Shown here piece after piece: positions 55,294-64,000 of a stretch of DNA of 64,000 bases. This DNA comes from Taibaiella sp965229095 (GTDB taxonomy: Bacteria; Bacteroidota; Bacteroidia; Chitinophagales; Chitinophagaceae): the NCBI GenBank assembly GCA_965229095.1, contig OZ245855.1, forward strand, positions 868,001 through 932,000. The letters run 5' to 3'. A program made the translations under genes and the position numbers. The notes below the pieces were generated by a model that did not search any database, had not been told where the DNA came from, and saw nothing but the letters and a program-made list of their open reading frames with translations. Position 1 is the first letter of the stretch; every line of letters begins with the position of its first letter.

Positions 55294-58292
55294 AGGAATG
55301 GATATGATATCAATATTTTCACAACGGTGCCGGTCTCCGGCCCCTGCTTATCATGATAGGAAAGCTCAATTTTGATCCGTTCGTACTTATTGAAAATAAA
55401 GATCAACTTCTGGATCAGGTCATTGCCGTATGATTCTTTTTTGCCATTATCCTGTCGTAGCTTTTTAGCTTCACCCCTGCCGATACCGTTGTCGGCTATT
55501 GTGATGGCGAGTTTTTTATCTTCAAGCTCAAAAACCAGGGATAGCGTACCTTTCGTCTTCCTGTTAAAAAGGCCGTGCTGGATCGCATTCTCGACCAAAG
55601 GCTGTAATAAGAGCGAAGGTATATGCAAGCCCGGATCAACTTCGGGAGATAATGTGATTGCGTAATCGAATGGTTCGGCAAAGCGGGTTTGCTGAAGCTC
55701 TATATAATTACCAAGATGGACAATTTCTTCACCGATCGTAATATATTTATGTCGCGATGCATAAAGAAAGTTACGCAATAGTTTGGAAAACCGGTTGATA
55801 TGGGCGTAAGCCTCCTGGACCTTGTTGGTTTTGATAAAGAACTGTGCTATGCTTAGAGAATTAAAAACGAAATGCGGATTGATCTGGGCATGGATCCCAG
55901 CCAGCCCCATCTCCATTATTCGTTGCTTCTGCAATTGATTATTCAATATTATCCTACGGGTAATGAGAATCGCAAGGAGGAAAATGAACACCCCGGCGAG
56001 GACCAACAGCAACAGAAAACGGGTAGTTTGCCACCAATATGGCTTCTTGTATAAATAAACCGGGAGGATAGCACTTCGCCATATTTCATCGCTTGCCTTT
56101 ATTTCCAAATGGTAAAGGTGATCTGGTTGCAACGAGGCTGTGTTTAACTGAGCGCCTGGCAAAGCTTGCCATGCACTATCTTTTTTATCAACCTTATATG
56201 CCAACTCCAGCTTCCCGGTTCCTTTGGGATTAATAACATCCCATTGCACCGACAGGGTGCCTGGCGGAAGCCATAAAGTATCATAAGCTTGTATTCTTTG
56301 GGTAGTATCGGCAGTATAAGCAATAAACCGGCAGGGTGCTACCTGCTCTTCGTAATCGATTTGCCGGCTTCCGTTTAAGGAAACACGATAGGCTCCTTTG
56401 TCCGTATTAAGGATTGCGATCGTATCCAGGAGTTGGAGATCATACACCTGGCTGTAATGAATATCCTTAAAATTTTCGTGCCATTGTACCGGTTCCAGCT
56501 TTTGTATTCCTGTTATACGGCTATATAAGACCCCACACCGGCCGGCAAGTACGAGCTTCCCATTCTGTATCTGGAGCTGCGCATTTTCAATACGATGATT
56601 GGTATATAGTGGTTTCACCGCTGAGAAATCATCATTTAGCAGGTATAGCCGGTCATGACCTTTTATGAATACATTGCCAAACTTTTCATCCACAGCTATA
56701 TCGTCTATCTTTCTTACTCCTAACTTCCTAAGTTGGTTGGGGTAAAAGAAGCGAAAAGTACGCTTCCTGATATCATAAAATGCCGCCATCTGGTTGCGGT
56801 ATAGCCAGAACCCATACCGGAATTTGTCAAAGGTCATCTTATCGAAATAGGTATCAAGCAGATTTTTATATCTATTCTGTATCAAACTAAAAAATGTGCG
56901 GTGGCTCCCTACGCTCAATAAGTAGATGCTGTCGCTGCTGATGGCAACAGCGTCCGACAATTGTGTCAAATAGGAGCTGCTAGAAGTGATAATATTTCCA
57001 GCTACATATTTTGATGGTCGTGTAACGGCAAGAGAAAGCCATATTGTTCCTTTATCTGAGAAGAGTAACAAACTGTCGTTTCCCATATATTGCGCGGCTT
57101 TCAGCTCATTGATATTAGCGGTTTTTATCGTCTCTATTGCTGCACCTTTATAAATCACCTTTAAGAGCTGCTTGCCTGCGTGCCACCATAGCCCACGATC
57201 CGGACCCAGATAGGCAATGAAAGTGTAATCCCTGAGTTCCAGATCACCGGCAGGCATGAAGAAGGGGGCATTTCTATTGCTAATATAGATACCATTGCCC
57301 CTGGTACCTAAGGTATGTCCCCACAAGGGATAGTCAAAGAAAATAGCGGGATTGTCTGTATGCAGCCACTCTTTGCCCACCAGGGAGGCCAGGGAAGAAC
57401 GAAATTCCAGGCGAAGCGATTGGTCGTAAACATATACATACCCGGTACTGATGATAGTGTACTTGTCGTCCCTATTATAGCCACAGATTATTTTTTCTCC
57501 TTTGTTGCTGAATGGATATACGATACCTTTTAGTTTGCCGGCACGCCAATCAAAACATTGAAAGTGGTCTGCATTTTTATTTGCGATAAAGACATCACCG
57601 CCCATGAGTTGAGAAAAGCGACCCAAAGGCATTTTCCCATTTTTCCTATTCCAGGCAATTGCCGGGCTAAAAGCAATTCCTTTTTCCGTTATGGGACCGG
57701 CAAAAAAAACATTGCTGGAATCGGTCACGACATCAAGAGACTCTGCGAGTAATAAATTGTCTGCATAGATCGGACCAATTCTTTTTATTTGTTGCTTATT
57801 ACTGAGAAGAACTATCTCCCACTGAGCACCCTTTTTATTTAGGCTAGAAGAATAATGATTAAGTACAGCTATTCCATTTTTGTAATGCACCATACCCCTG
57901 GGTGCAAAAATGCTATCTCCGTTTTTGTAAGCCGTCCGGTATCGATTATCTTGGATATAGCCAAGTTCATTTGAAATACCGGAAAGCCACATCCGTCCAG
58001 CTTTGTCCTCCAATAGATACCAGACATCATCTATAGGTAATCCATTATTTACATCAAATAATTTAGTCTCGTAACCATTGTACCGTATTACCCCTTTAGG
58101 TGTAGCAATCCAGAGATAGCCCAGGCGATCGACAACGGACATATAGACATGATTGGAGGGCAGTCCGTTGCTGATGTTAAGATTGTATGGCAGGCCCTGA
58201 GCCCTTCCTGCCGTTTGGTTAAGCAGGTACAAGAGACATAGCATCGCAACTTTGCAATGATATTGTAGAGCATTGGCTATTCGGTATGGCAT
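55290..58292 (-). CDS. Propeller-type sensor histidine kinase
   Basis: The 1000-residue protein has a signal peptide or N-terminal anchor (VAMLCLLYLLNQTAGRA), a periplasmic two-component-regulator propeller (repeats such as GLPSNHVYMSVVDRLGYLWIA and GLPIDDVWYLLEDKAGRMWLS), a Y_Y_Y-like segment near 660-735, one TM at about 745-768, and a cytoplasmic LytS-type kinase with the H-box NPHFVFNS (His807), N-box LVENAIQHGLF and DNGIGRGEA. It senses an extracellular cue, often a glycan or cell-surface state, and signals to the adjacent LytTR regulator. Confidence 0.94.
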   Translation of the reverse strand: MPYRIANALQYHCKVAMLCLLYLLNQTAGRAQGLPYNLNISNGLPSNHVYMSVVDRLGYLWIATPKGVIRYNGYETKLFDVNNGLPIDDVWYLLEDKAGRMWLSGISNELGYIQDNRYRTAYKNGDSIFAPRGMVHYKNGIAVLNHYSSSLNKKGAQWEIVLLSNKQQIKRIGPIYADNLLLAESLDVVTDSSNVFFAGPITEKGIAFSPAIAWNRKNGKMPLGRFSQLMGGDVFIANKNADHFQCFDWRAGKLKGIVYPFSNKGEKIICGYNRDDKYTIISTGYVYVYDQSLRLEFRSSLASLVGKEWLHTDNPAIFFDYPLWGHTLGTRGNGIYISNRNAPFFMPAGDLELRDYTFIAYLGPDRGLWWHAGKQLLKVIYKGAAIETIKTANINELKAAQYMGNDSLLLFSDKGTIWLSLAVTRPSKYVAGNIITSSSSYLTQLSDAVAISSDSIYLLSVGSHRTFFSLIQNRYKNLLDTYFDKMTFDKFRYGFWLYRNQMAAFYDIRKRTFRFFYPNQLRKLGVRKIDDIAVDEKFGNVFIKGHDRLYLLNDDFSAVKPLYTNHRIENAQLQIQNGKLVLAGRCGVLYSRITGIQKLEPVQWHENFKDIHYSQVYDLQLLDTIAILNTDKGAYRVSLNGSRQIDYEEQVAPCRFIAYTADTTQRIQAYDTLWLPPGTLSVQWDVINPKGTGKLELAYKVDKKDSAWQALPGAQLNTASLQPDHLYHLEIKASDEIWRSAILPVYLYKKPYWWQTTRFLLLLVLAGVFIFLLAILITRRIILNNQLQKQRIMEMGLAGIHAQINPHFVFNSLSIAQFFIKTNKVQEAYAHINRFSKLLRNFLYASRHKYITIGEEIVHLGNYIELQQTRFAEPFDYAITLSPEVDPGLHIPSLLLQPLVENAIQHGLFNRKTKGTLSLVFELEDKKLAITIADNGIGRGEAKKLRQDNGKKESYGNDLIQKLIFIFNKYERIKIELSYHDKQGPETGTVVKILISYPFL

Positions 58293-58600
58293 ACCGAATC
58301 AAAATAATGAGAAAATATTACATAATGGAATTTTGATGTGTATCCTGAAATGTTGAATTTATGAATTCAGCATAACAGTCAAAGGGACATCATAATTATG
58401 CATGAAACCTGCATTTACTAAAGCTTCTAAAAGAGATGTTGCTTTTTCTTAAAAGGTATTTAGTGCCAGTGCATATAAAGACCATTTAAATTGTGCGGAT
58501 GGCAACGGTATAGGAGATATACAGGCCACGGCCCATAAACAAGTACAACATACCTCTATGGGCATGATGATCACTCATCAGCGCATAGAATTTCAGAAGC

Positions 58601-58795
58601 TTGACAGGAAATGTGGGTACTGTACCAGGAACTAATTATCTGGGTACCTCCAACAATCAGTGCCTGGTTATCGCGACCAATCTCATTGAAAGAATGATAG
58701 TGACTTATTCTCTTGTTTTTATCGATACAATATGGAATAAATTGTTTTATTTTCGTTCTGATTCTGGCAACAGAGGCGAAAAGGTATACCAATGA
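58601..58795 (+). pseudogene. Fragment of a repeat-rich surface protein
   Basis: The frame reads GNVGTVPGTNYLGTSNNQCL and then VIATNLIERM, a signature that precedes the C-terminal chaperone region of many large Bacteroidota surface proteins (GTTPGTNFIGTTDxQ...NxxERM). Nothing before or after continues the protein, so this is a remnant. Its end overlaps the start of the next ORF by 4 bases. 58293-58600 holds no other gene. Confidence 0.5.
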
Positions 58796-59067
58796 ACACA
58801 CTTGTCTTTTTCTTGTTTTTCCTCTTTTTTTCATCTAGTGTACTTTACTTCAATTTGGTACTCAACATGATTGATAATGTTAAAAAGAAGAAGAAGGTAT
58901 TCTCTGGTATAAAAGATAAAAGATTTGCTATTGCTTTCTCAGTAACCTTTCTAACAACAACTGTTCTGTTGGCAGTCTTCTTTTATTCACTAATTATTTA
59001 CCTGCTAGCTTTAATGTTAGTGAGTTTTCTGCTTATGTTAATTCTACGTACCCTTAAATGGATTTAG
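58792..59067 (+). CDS. Small hydrophobic membrane protein
   Basis: The 91-residue protein has TM segments at about 2-25 (TLVFFLFFLFFSSSVLYFNLVL) and 46-82 (two hydrophobic runs, with FFYSLIIYLLALMLVSFLLML) and a Lys-rich cytoplasmic loop (KKKKKVFSGIKDKR). There is no family recognised and no neighbour in operon. Coding is plausible from the clear topology but not proved. Confidence 0.5.
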   Translation: MNTLVFFLFFLFFSSSVLYFNLVLNMIDNVKKKKKVFSGIKDKRFAIAFSVTFLTTTVLLAVFFYSLIIYLLALMLVSFLLMLILRTLKWI

Positions 59068-59221
59068 GGATATTTATGCTTTAAACAAAGCATATTTACT
59101 TCTTCCGAATATCGACTTTGGCACTATGGAAGTAAAGCTGTATATATATTATGAGATCTGTTAAGGTTACAAGCCATTATAAAGATACAAGTGTCAAGGG
59201 GAGTCAATGAGGATTTGCGAT

Positions 59222-59268
59222 AAAACAAAAAGGAGTCAGTATTCACAATACTAACTCCTTTTTGTTTT
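59222..59268. terminator. Bidirectional terminator
   Basis: AAAACAAAAAGGAGT (59222-59236) and ACTCCTTTTTGTTTT (59254-59268) form a perfect 15-bp stem with A- and T-runs, between the small membrane protein gene and the protease gene. Confidence 0.85.
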
Positions 59269-59392
59269 CGTAACTAAGGTGGCAATTGCCTGCTGTTTGT
59301 GGCACAGAATTGTAATCAGCAAGATTTGGCAGCGGAATACAGGATACTTTATGTTTACCACATGTTAGGTGTAATTGCTTTCAACCAAGCCA

Positions 59393-61033
59393 CTATTGCA
59401 CCACTACAACGCCGGAGATAACATGAGTAGCATCACTCATTTTAACCAGATATTGTCCCCGGGCAAGTCCCTGAGGCAAAGTGATCCTGATCTCGGTACC
59501 CGATTTAAGTGTTGATTGCAATACTGGTACGCCTACCATAGTGAACAGCTCTATTTTATAAGTGCCTTCCTTGTTAAATTTGATTGTAAAATTTTCCATT
59601 GCCGGATTGGGATAAATATTGGCATACAAATTATCCGATTGCAGGACTGTTCCCTTCAAGTATTGCCCCATATCAAACTCTTTGCGTCGCGGAACTTCTA
59701 TCTCTGCCAGCATATTTGCTAAAGCAGTCTGGTTGTCCGGTTCTTTAGCACTGGCACAACCACCGATCTCCGCTACAAATAAAGCACCCGATCTTGCGTC
59801 AAATCCAGGCCCTAAAATAACCGCCTTGCCTGCTTTAAAGGTATAATCGGCCTCAGGGAAAATATGTAGATCCTTATCAGAAGCAGCGGTTATAGTCTGC
59901 CTTGCCTGCAGGGTAACGACATTGCCCGGACCATAATCCTTAGCCGGAAAATAGTTTCCCGATCTGGAGTTAACGCCTGGCAGGGAAAGATTGTCGTAAC
60001 AAAATATTTTTCGCGAATCCATACCAAACCATTCTACCCAGTAATCATGATTAGGATTAAGTGTATTCCGTACCTTGGCATTCGAGAAGTTGGCGTGCAG
60101 TTTACCATATTGGTCCAGTGCATGAAAATCACAAGACGAAGCACCAAAGGACAACACCCCGATAAGCCTATTGGTGGAATTAAATAAACCGGAGCCGGAA
60201 GATCCCGGCTGCGTGATGCCATGGTTCCACACCGGGATATTGATATAAGGATTGTCGATATAATTGCAGATCACAGAAGTAGAGAATCGTTTTCGCCATA
60301 TCCATCCAAATAGCACATCAATGACCTTCGTAATGGTGTAGCAACCAGTAGCAATAGGGTTTTCCAGCCATCTGATCGCCGGTGTAGTACTAATCTTCTT
60401 GATATCTCCACGGGGATGATGTACCCCGATGAAACGCTGGAGAGAGCCATCGGCTGTAGGGTTGCCACCATTATAAAAACGGTTGGGATTCCAGCCGGCA
60501 TAGGTAACATCGAAATGTGGCGGAATAGGGGTGACTATCCTGCATAAGGAGAGGTCCCCCCAAAAGTACTCGGCTATTAATTCCACTCTTGAAGTATGGC
60601 GATACTCGTAACCATTGACATCGAAATAGGGCATATCGGCATCCCCGCTTTGCAGGTCACTTAGGGACCTGTTATTGGGTGGAGTGCTGGAAGACGCGCC
60701 ATCCGGGCTTTGATAATTAAAGATGAGGGTATGATCCGATCCGAAATTCATGCCATCGGTACAGTGCCTCGCCGTAAGAAAGTAGAACCCGAGGTCCCCA
60801 TCAGAGGTATTCCTGTTGATCAGCGTGCCAGTACAGATTCTACCACTTGGATATATTATTTTAAATGTCGCTTCAACGACAGGCCTTCGGAAAGTGCGGG
60901 CATATATAGGGTCGGGATCGTTAGCATTGACATGACAGCTACCTGACCGATCCCAGTCCTGGGCCCGGGCCGTTTGCAGGAAGCCTATAGCTAACACAAT
61001 AAAGATCAGAATCTTTTTCATTTGCTTTTTCAA
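59393..61033 (-). CDS. Secreted trypsin-like serine protease with T9SS type A C-terminus
   Basis: In this 546-residue protein a signal peptide (KILIFIVLAIGFLQTARAQ) precedes a trypsin-like domain, similar to lysyl endopeptidases, with His in FLTARHC, Asp in WGDLSLCRI and Ser in QPGSSGSGLF. A region with 'ITAASDKDLHIFPEADYTFKAG' follows, and the C-terminal sorting domain reads YPNPAMENFTIKF ... LPQGLARGQYLVK. It would be exported by the type IX system and cleave extracellular proteins. The next gene (61070), 36 bases upstream, is probably in the same transcript. Confidence 0.92.
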   Translation of the reverse strand: MKKQMKKILIFIVLAIGFLQTARAQDWDRSGSCHVNANDPDPIYARTFRRPVVEATFKIIYPSGRICTGTLINRNTSDGDLGFYFLTARHCTDGMNFGSDHTLIFNYQSPDGASSSTPPNNRSLSDLQSGDADMPYFDVNGYEYRHTSRVELIAEYFWGDLSLCRIVTPIPPHFDVTYAGWNPNRFYNGGNPTADGSLQRFIGVHHPRGDIKKISTTPAIRWLENPIATGCYTITKVIDVLFGWIWRKRFSTSVICNYIDNPYINIPVWNHGITQPGSSGSGLFNSTNRLIGVLSFGASSCDFHALDQYGKLHANFSNAKVRNTLNPNHDYWVEWFGMDSRKIFCYDNLSLPGVNSRSGNYFPAKDYGPGNVVTLQARQTITAASDKDLHIFPEADYTFKAGKAVILGPGFDARSGALFVAEIGGCASAKEPDNQTALANMLAEIEVPRRKEFDMGQYLKGTVLQSDNLYANIYPNPAMENFTIKFNKEGTYKIELFTMVGVPVLQSTLKSGTEIRITLPQGLARGQYLVKMSDATHVISGVVVVQ

Positions 61034-61069
61034 TTGAGTTGAATAAATTTTGTTTCTGTAAGCCTGTAC

Positions 61070-61612
61070 TTATGGCAAAAAGGCAATGGAATTAAAGAAA
61101 GCATTTCTGTACTCGGTGAGTCGCATCATATCTTCCTGAGAGCCGGATATCGTAAATGTGATAAACTTACGATCGACTAAGAAAAAGCGGATGAAGGTAA
61201 GCGTAGGTATCTCCGAAGCCAGGTCCATATACCGGATTCCAACCTCCAGACCTGCTCTGTTATTAATATTCACATCCTGGATCGAGGTAAGCTCGCTGTT
61301 CGTAGCCAGCAGGATCAGTTTGGCTATAGCTCTTAGGGAATCATGCTGAGTTTGCTCCAGTGCTGTTCTGTATAGGGGCTCTTCCGGATCAATATAAGCA
61401 CTATCGTATATATGCACCTGTAAGCCCAGCAGGGAATCTACAGCAGAAGCATACATTCTTAGCTGTGACTCATCGTCGAGAACAGGGCCTGCCTGTGTAG
61501 GAAACTGAAATGCGATATGAGCAGGGGCATCTGTTACGCCAATCCATTGTTGTGCGGTAGCTATTTGTCCTGACAAGAGGAGGAGCGGGAGCCATAGTAA
61601 TCTTTTTTTCAT
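61070..61612 (-). CDS. Secreted protein of unknown function upstream of the protease
   Basis: The 180-residue protein has a signal peptide (LLWLPLLLLSGQIATAQQ) and a compact alpha/beta domain (HIAFQFPTQAGPV, GLEVGIRYMDLASEI, FIRFFLVDRKFITFTISG). The layout resembles small periplasmic PsbP/DcrB-like domains, but I see no decisive motif. It probably shares a transcript with the protease and may be its chaperone, inhibitor or partner; that is only positional inference. Confidence 0.75.
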   Translation of the reverse strand: MKKRLLWLPLLLLSGQIATAQQWIGVTDAPAHIAFQFPTQAGPVLDDESQLRMYASAVDSLLGLQVHIYDSAYIDPEEPLYRTALEQTQHDSLRAIAKLILLATNSELTSIQDVNINNRAGLEVGIRYMDLASEIPTLTFIRFFLVDRKFITFTISGSQEDMMRLTEYRNAFFNSIAFLP

Positions 61613-61634
61613 AGCTGGACGATTTAGTGTTTTT

Positions 61635-61814
61635 TTAATTCTTTTTCAAACTTTCGATTGCTTTTTGCTAAGCAATCGTATAAAGCGTAAGCTCTTCTAC
61701 TTTCTGCAATAACCTGGCAGCCATTTGGGAAAAACCCAATCCTTTCTTATGCACTTCTTCTGCAGAAGGAATTCTGGACAGATGTTTGCTTTCACAAATA
61801 AAATTTTCCATCAT
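61635..61814 (-). pseudogene. C-terminal tail fragment of a surface protein
   Basis: On the minus strand the frame from ATG 61814 reads GLGFSQMAARLLQKVEELTL then YTIA, a TAG (61670-61668) where Gln is usual, and QKAIESLKK. The heptad-like tail LLQKVEELTLYTI...QKAIE is the usual end of Bacteroidota peptidase-S74-type or adhesin-like proteins. Most of the gene is gone. Together with the fragment at 58601 it suggests decay of such a gene family here. Confidence 0.5.
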
Positions 61815-62434
61815 TTAAAGGAACATCCGAAGAAGAAGAGCTGTCGATCGTTGTACTTATTGTACACAAATTAAGCTGGACCACCTTCCCTTGCAATAAC
61901 CATTGATTAAGTGTCGCCGTTTGAGAATAACTGTAGCGAAAAGTAAATAACTGCAACATCCCGTTCCTCAGGAATGGGATAAGGTTGAGGTCATTTTATC
62001 CGGGGATAATAAACGGGGAGTTTTCATAAACTTGAGATACCTCGCTGACCCGGTTTGCCGTTGAATTAGGCTTCGAACACTCGCAGTTTTGTCTAGGCTG
62101 TTTAAAAACGAAACAAGCTCCCGGAGCATTCTGAAACTCCTTCGGCTAAGTAAGTTCTCATTGTCAAAATCATTAAGATGTTTGGAAAAGCCGCATAGCT
62201 TTGTTAATCCAAACATTGTATAGCCTTTTAGGTAAGGCACTGTATGAACCTCATGATCATTAAGCTGCATATCCATGTACATATGTGACACGATTACAAA
62301 TTCAAGCTGCACATTTACAAACTATTGATTTTTACGATAGAAATTAAACCGAACTTTAGTTGGTCTCCGTTATATGGTTACTATTCCTTGCTTTCTATGG
62401 AAGCTAAAGAATCAAAATATCTTAGTCCTGAATT

Positions 62435-63352
62435 ATGAAAAAAATTATTCTCTTCCTTTCGCTTTTTCTTTTACAAAAAGGAAATATTATGTTTGCACAG
62501 TCCTACCAATCTCTCTTCGGTAAGATCAATACGTCCTGGGAGTTTGAATATTATAATCTGGGTGGAAAAGCAAATGAATCGGCCAAAATAGATAGAGATA
62601 CTCTGATCGATGGTACTTCCTATAAAATTGTAAAAACGAATAGCGGTCTTGAGGGCTATATCAGGGAAGATACCTTATCAGGAAAAGTATGGTATCGAGG
62701 TCAAACTTTAACTGGCCCGCCTTTCCACACTGAGATCTGGCCCAAAGAGTTTCTTTTGTTTGACTTCAGTTTGCAACCTGGGGATTCTTTTGATGTGAAT
62801 CTGTATCTTGACAACGACACGAATAAAGTCTATAGTAAAGTTGATAGTGTAAAACTTATCAACGGCAGTAAATATATCTATTTCAACAAAACACATCCTC
62901 AATGGCATCTCTCTAATATTATAGAGCCCTACGTGATGATCGAAGGGGTAGGTGGGAATATGGGCCCCCTATGGAAATCCAGAGCAATGGAAGCCAATAT
63001 TTATTTTCAGCAATACCTGCTATGTTATTATAAGGATGGTGTACAAACCGATTACCGTAATCAGCGCTATAATGGCGACTGTTACGGCTATACCGGGATT
63101 GATAAAACCGGAGAGGGTAGGACCAAGCCGCAGGTTTACCCCAATCCTGCTACTAGCAGTATATACGTTAACAACGCTGTGCCGGGCAGCGGCCTGGCTA
63201 TATTCAATACACTGGGGCAGTGTATTGTTCGGGAAATATTGCAGAATAATCAGCAGCATATTGATATGAGTAGTTTTCCTACTGGTATATATCTGATATA
63301 TCTAACGACGAAGAATGGAGAACAGGCCACGTTTAAAATCAGGAAACAATAA
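62435..63352 (+). CDS. Secreted protein with T9SS type A sorting domain
   Basis: The 305-residue protein has a signal peptide (IILFLSLFLLQKGNIMFAQ), a beta-rich N-terminal region with no recognised domain (SWEFEYYNLGGKANESAKID, LLFDFSLQPGDSFDV) and a C-terminal sorting domain (PQVYPNPATSSIYV, LAIFNTLGQCIV, FPTGIYLIYL). It would be exported through the type IX system. Not in an operon. Confidence 0.87.
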   Translation: MKKIILFLSLFLLQKGNIMFAQSYQSLFGKINTSWEFEYYNLGGKANESAKIDRDTLIDGTSYKIVKTNSGLEGYIREDTLSGKVWYRGQTLTGPPFHTEIWPKEFLLFDFSLQPGDSFDVNLYLDNDTNKVYSKVDSVKLINGSKYIYFNKTHPQWHLSNIIEPYVMIEGVGGNMGPLWKSRAMEANIYFQQYLLCYYKDGVQTDYRNQRYNGDCYGYTGIDKTGEGRTKPQVYPNPATSSIYVNNAVPGSGLAIFNTLGQCIVREILQNNQQHIDMSSFPTGIYLIYLTTKNGEQATFKIRKQ

Positions 63353-63413
63353 GCTGAATTTAAAAAAGTACAAATACCTTACTGTCGGAGATAGAAAAGC
63401 TGGAGCGTAAAAA

Positions 63414-63745
63414 ATGGCTTTGCTTACTTCGGATGATGATTGCCAGCAATACCTGGATAAGGGTATTCCTGTGCTGCAAAATATAGCGAAAGCCTTTGCA
63501 GAAGGGAATTTAGCGAAAAGCAAAGGTTGATTAGTTCGATATTACATGAAAAACTCGTTTTGGAGAAAATCCGTTATCGAACCGTGGCTCCTAATCCTGT
63601 TCTTGCCCTGATAGCCAGTAATGGTGCGGATTTCGGGATGTATGAACGCGAAAAAGGCCGGAATATTTCCGACCTTTCCACTCAGGCGTCCGAGTGGATC
63701 ATTGTCGAACCAAATGATACTGATTTTGAAATGTTTATGCTATAA
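63414..63745 (+). pseudogene. Frameshifted small hypothetical gene
   Basis: The ATG at 63414 opens MALLTSDDDCQQYLDKGIPV and reads LAKSKG followed by a stop at about 63528; a second frame starting at 63527 continues LISSILHEKLVLEKIRYRTV and ends SEWIIVEPNDTDFEMFML at 63745. Together they form one protein of about 110 residues with a 1-base deletion near 63525. The product is unknown. A fragment of a relative lies at 48482-48570. Confidence 0.6.
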
Positions 63746-63923
63746 TAATTAAATAAATGGGTTTGTTTCACTTAAAATATTAGAAATTCAAATAGTCAGC
63801 TATTCTATAATTTTTAAGGTGTTCAAAAGGATTAGTAGACATGTACCAGGGTTCGATGCCATGCAGTTCTTGACAATTAAGCGTGACAGAGGTAATAATA
63901 GTAGATTGTTATAAGAGACTTTT

Positions 63924-64000
63924 TCACGTATCGGTTCTGAACTGCGTTGGCGTAATTCCAGCTTGCGCTTTAAAGAAATTGGAGAAATAAGCATGATCTA
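63924..64000 (-). CDS. AraC-family regulator, C-terminal end only
   Basis: Read on the minus strand from the window edge, the frame encodes DHAYFSNFFKAQAGITPTQF, then RTDT and a stop at 63926-63924. This is the classic end of the second AraC helix-turn-helix (F-S-x-x-F-K-x-x-x-G-x-T-P-x-x-F-R). The rest of the gene lies to the right of the window. Confidence 0.8.
   Translation of the reverse strand, partial: DHAYFSNFFKAQAGITPTQFRTDT

Noticed and set aside
61968..62312. 114-codon open frame on the minus strand
   Set aside because: No signal, motif or neighbour supports it; the sequence on both strands looks degenerate. It is left as unassigned intergenic DNA.
63800..63994. 64-codon minus-strand frame at the right edge
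   Set aside because: It is a shadow of the AraC C-terminal frame, which is the one with the conserved motif.

Overview
The window looks like chromosome from a Bacteroidota bacterium, most likely family Chitinophagaceae. Pointers are two LytS/LytTR two-component pairs (one with an N-terminal sensor propeller), several secreted proteins with type IX secretion C-termini, a Bacteroidota-type class I lanthipeptide leader, promoters of the TAnnTTTG type, and a CTnDOT-like conjugation module. No rRNA or tRNA gene was recognised.

Layout. 1-2.4 kb is host DNA: the 3' part of a histidine kinase, its LytTR regulator, a lone lanthipeptide precursor and a decayed transposase. About 2.4-44.1 kb is an integrative conjugative element (ICE). 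From left to right it carries: a large serine recombinase bracketed by inverted repeats; ardA; a two-gene CBASS-like anti-phage operon (CD-NTase plus four-TM protein); a degenerate receiver protein; the transfer operon traA-traQ on the minus strand (20.8 to 8.5 kb); a repeat-rich, hairpin-rich intergenic region that probably holds oriT; mobA-mobB; an inserted AraC/epimerase/DJ-1 cassette; a DoxX protein; mobC (coupling protein); a second AraC-controlled cassette with a DNA glycosylase; rteC; a putative nuclease pair (PD-(D/E)XK protein plus SMEK-like protein); an ORF6N protein, topB, a DUF3945-like protein and an HTH protein; two unknown genes; a second rteC; and a frameshifted gene. The exact ICE ends were not found.

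44.3-64 kb is host DNA again: nadC, an AraC regulator with two Cys-nucleophile alpha/beta hydrolases, an FAD-linked lactone-oxidase-like enzyme, a cluster of secreted T9SS proteins beside a propeller histidine kinase/LytTR pair, small membrane and secreted proteins, several gene remnants, and the 3' end of an AraC gene at the right edge.

How it works together: TraA-TraQ would form the type IV secretion channel, MobA/MobB process DNA at oriT, MobC couples it to the channel, TopB and the DUF3945-like protein belong to the DNA-processing block, and the RteC proteins are probable regulators. ArdA, CBASS and the nuclease pair are defence or anti-defence cargo. The conserved C-terminus of the VirB4-type ATPase TraG lies in another reading frame, so transfer may be impaired unless this is a sequence error or recoding site.
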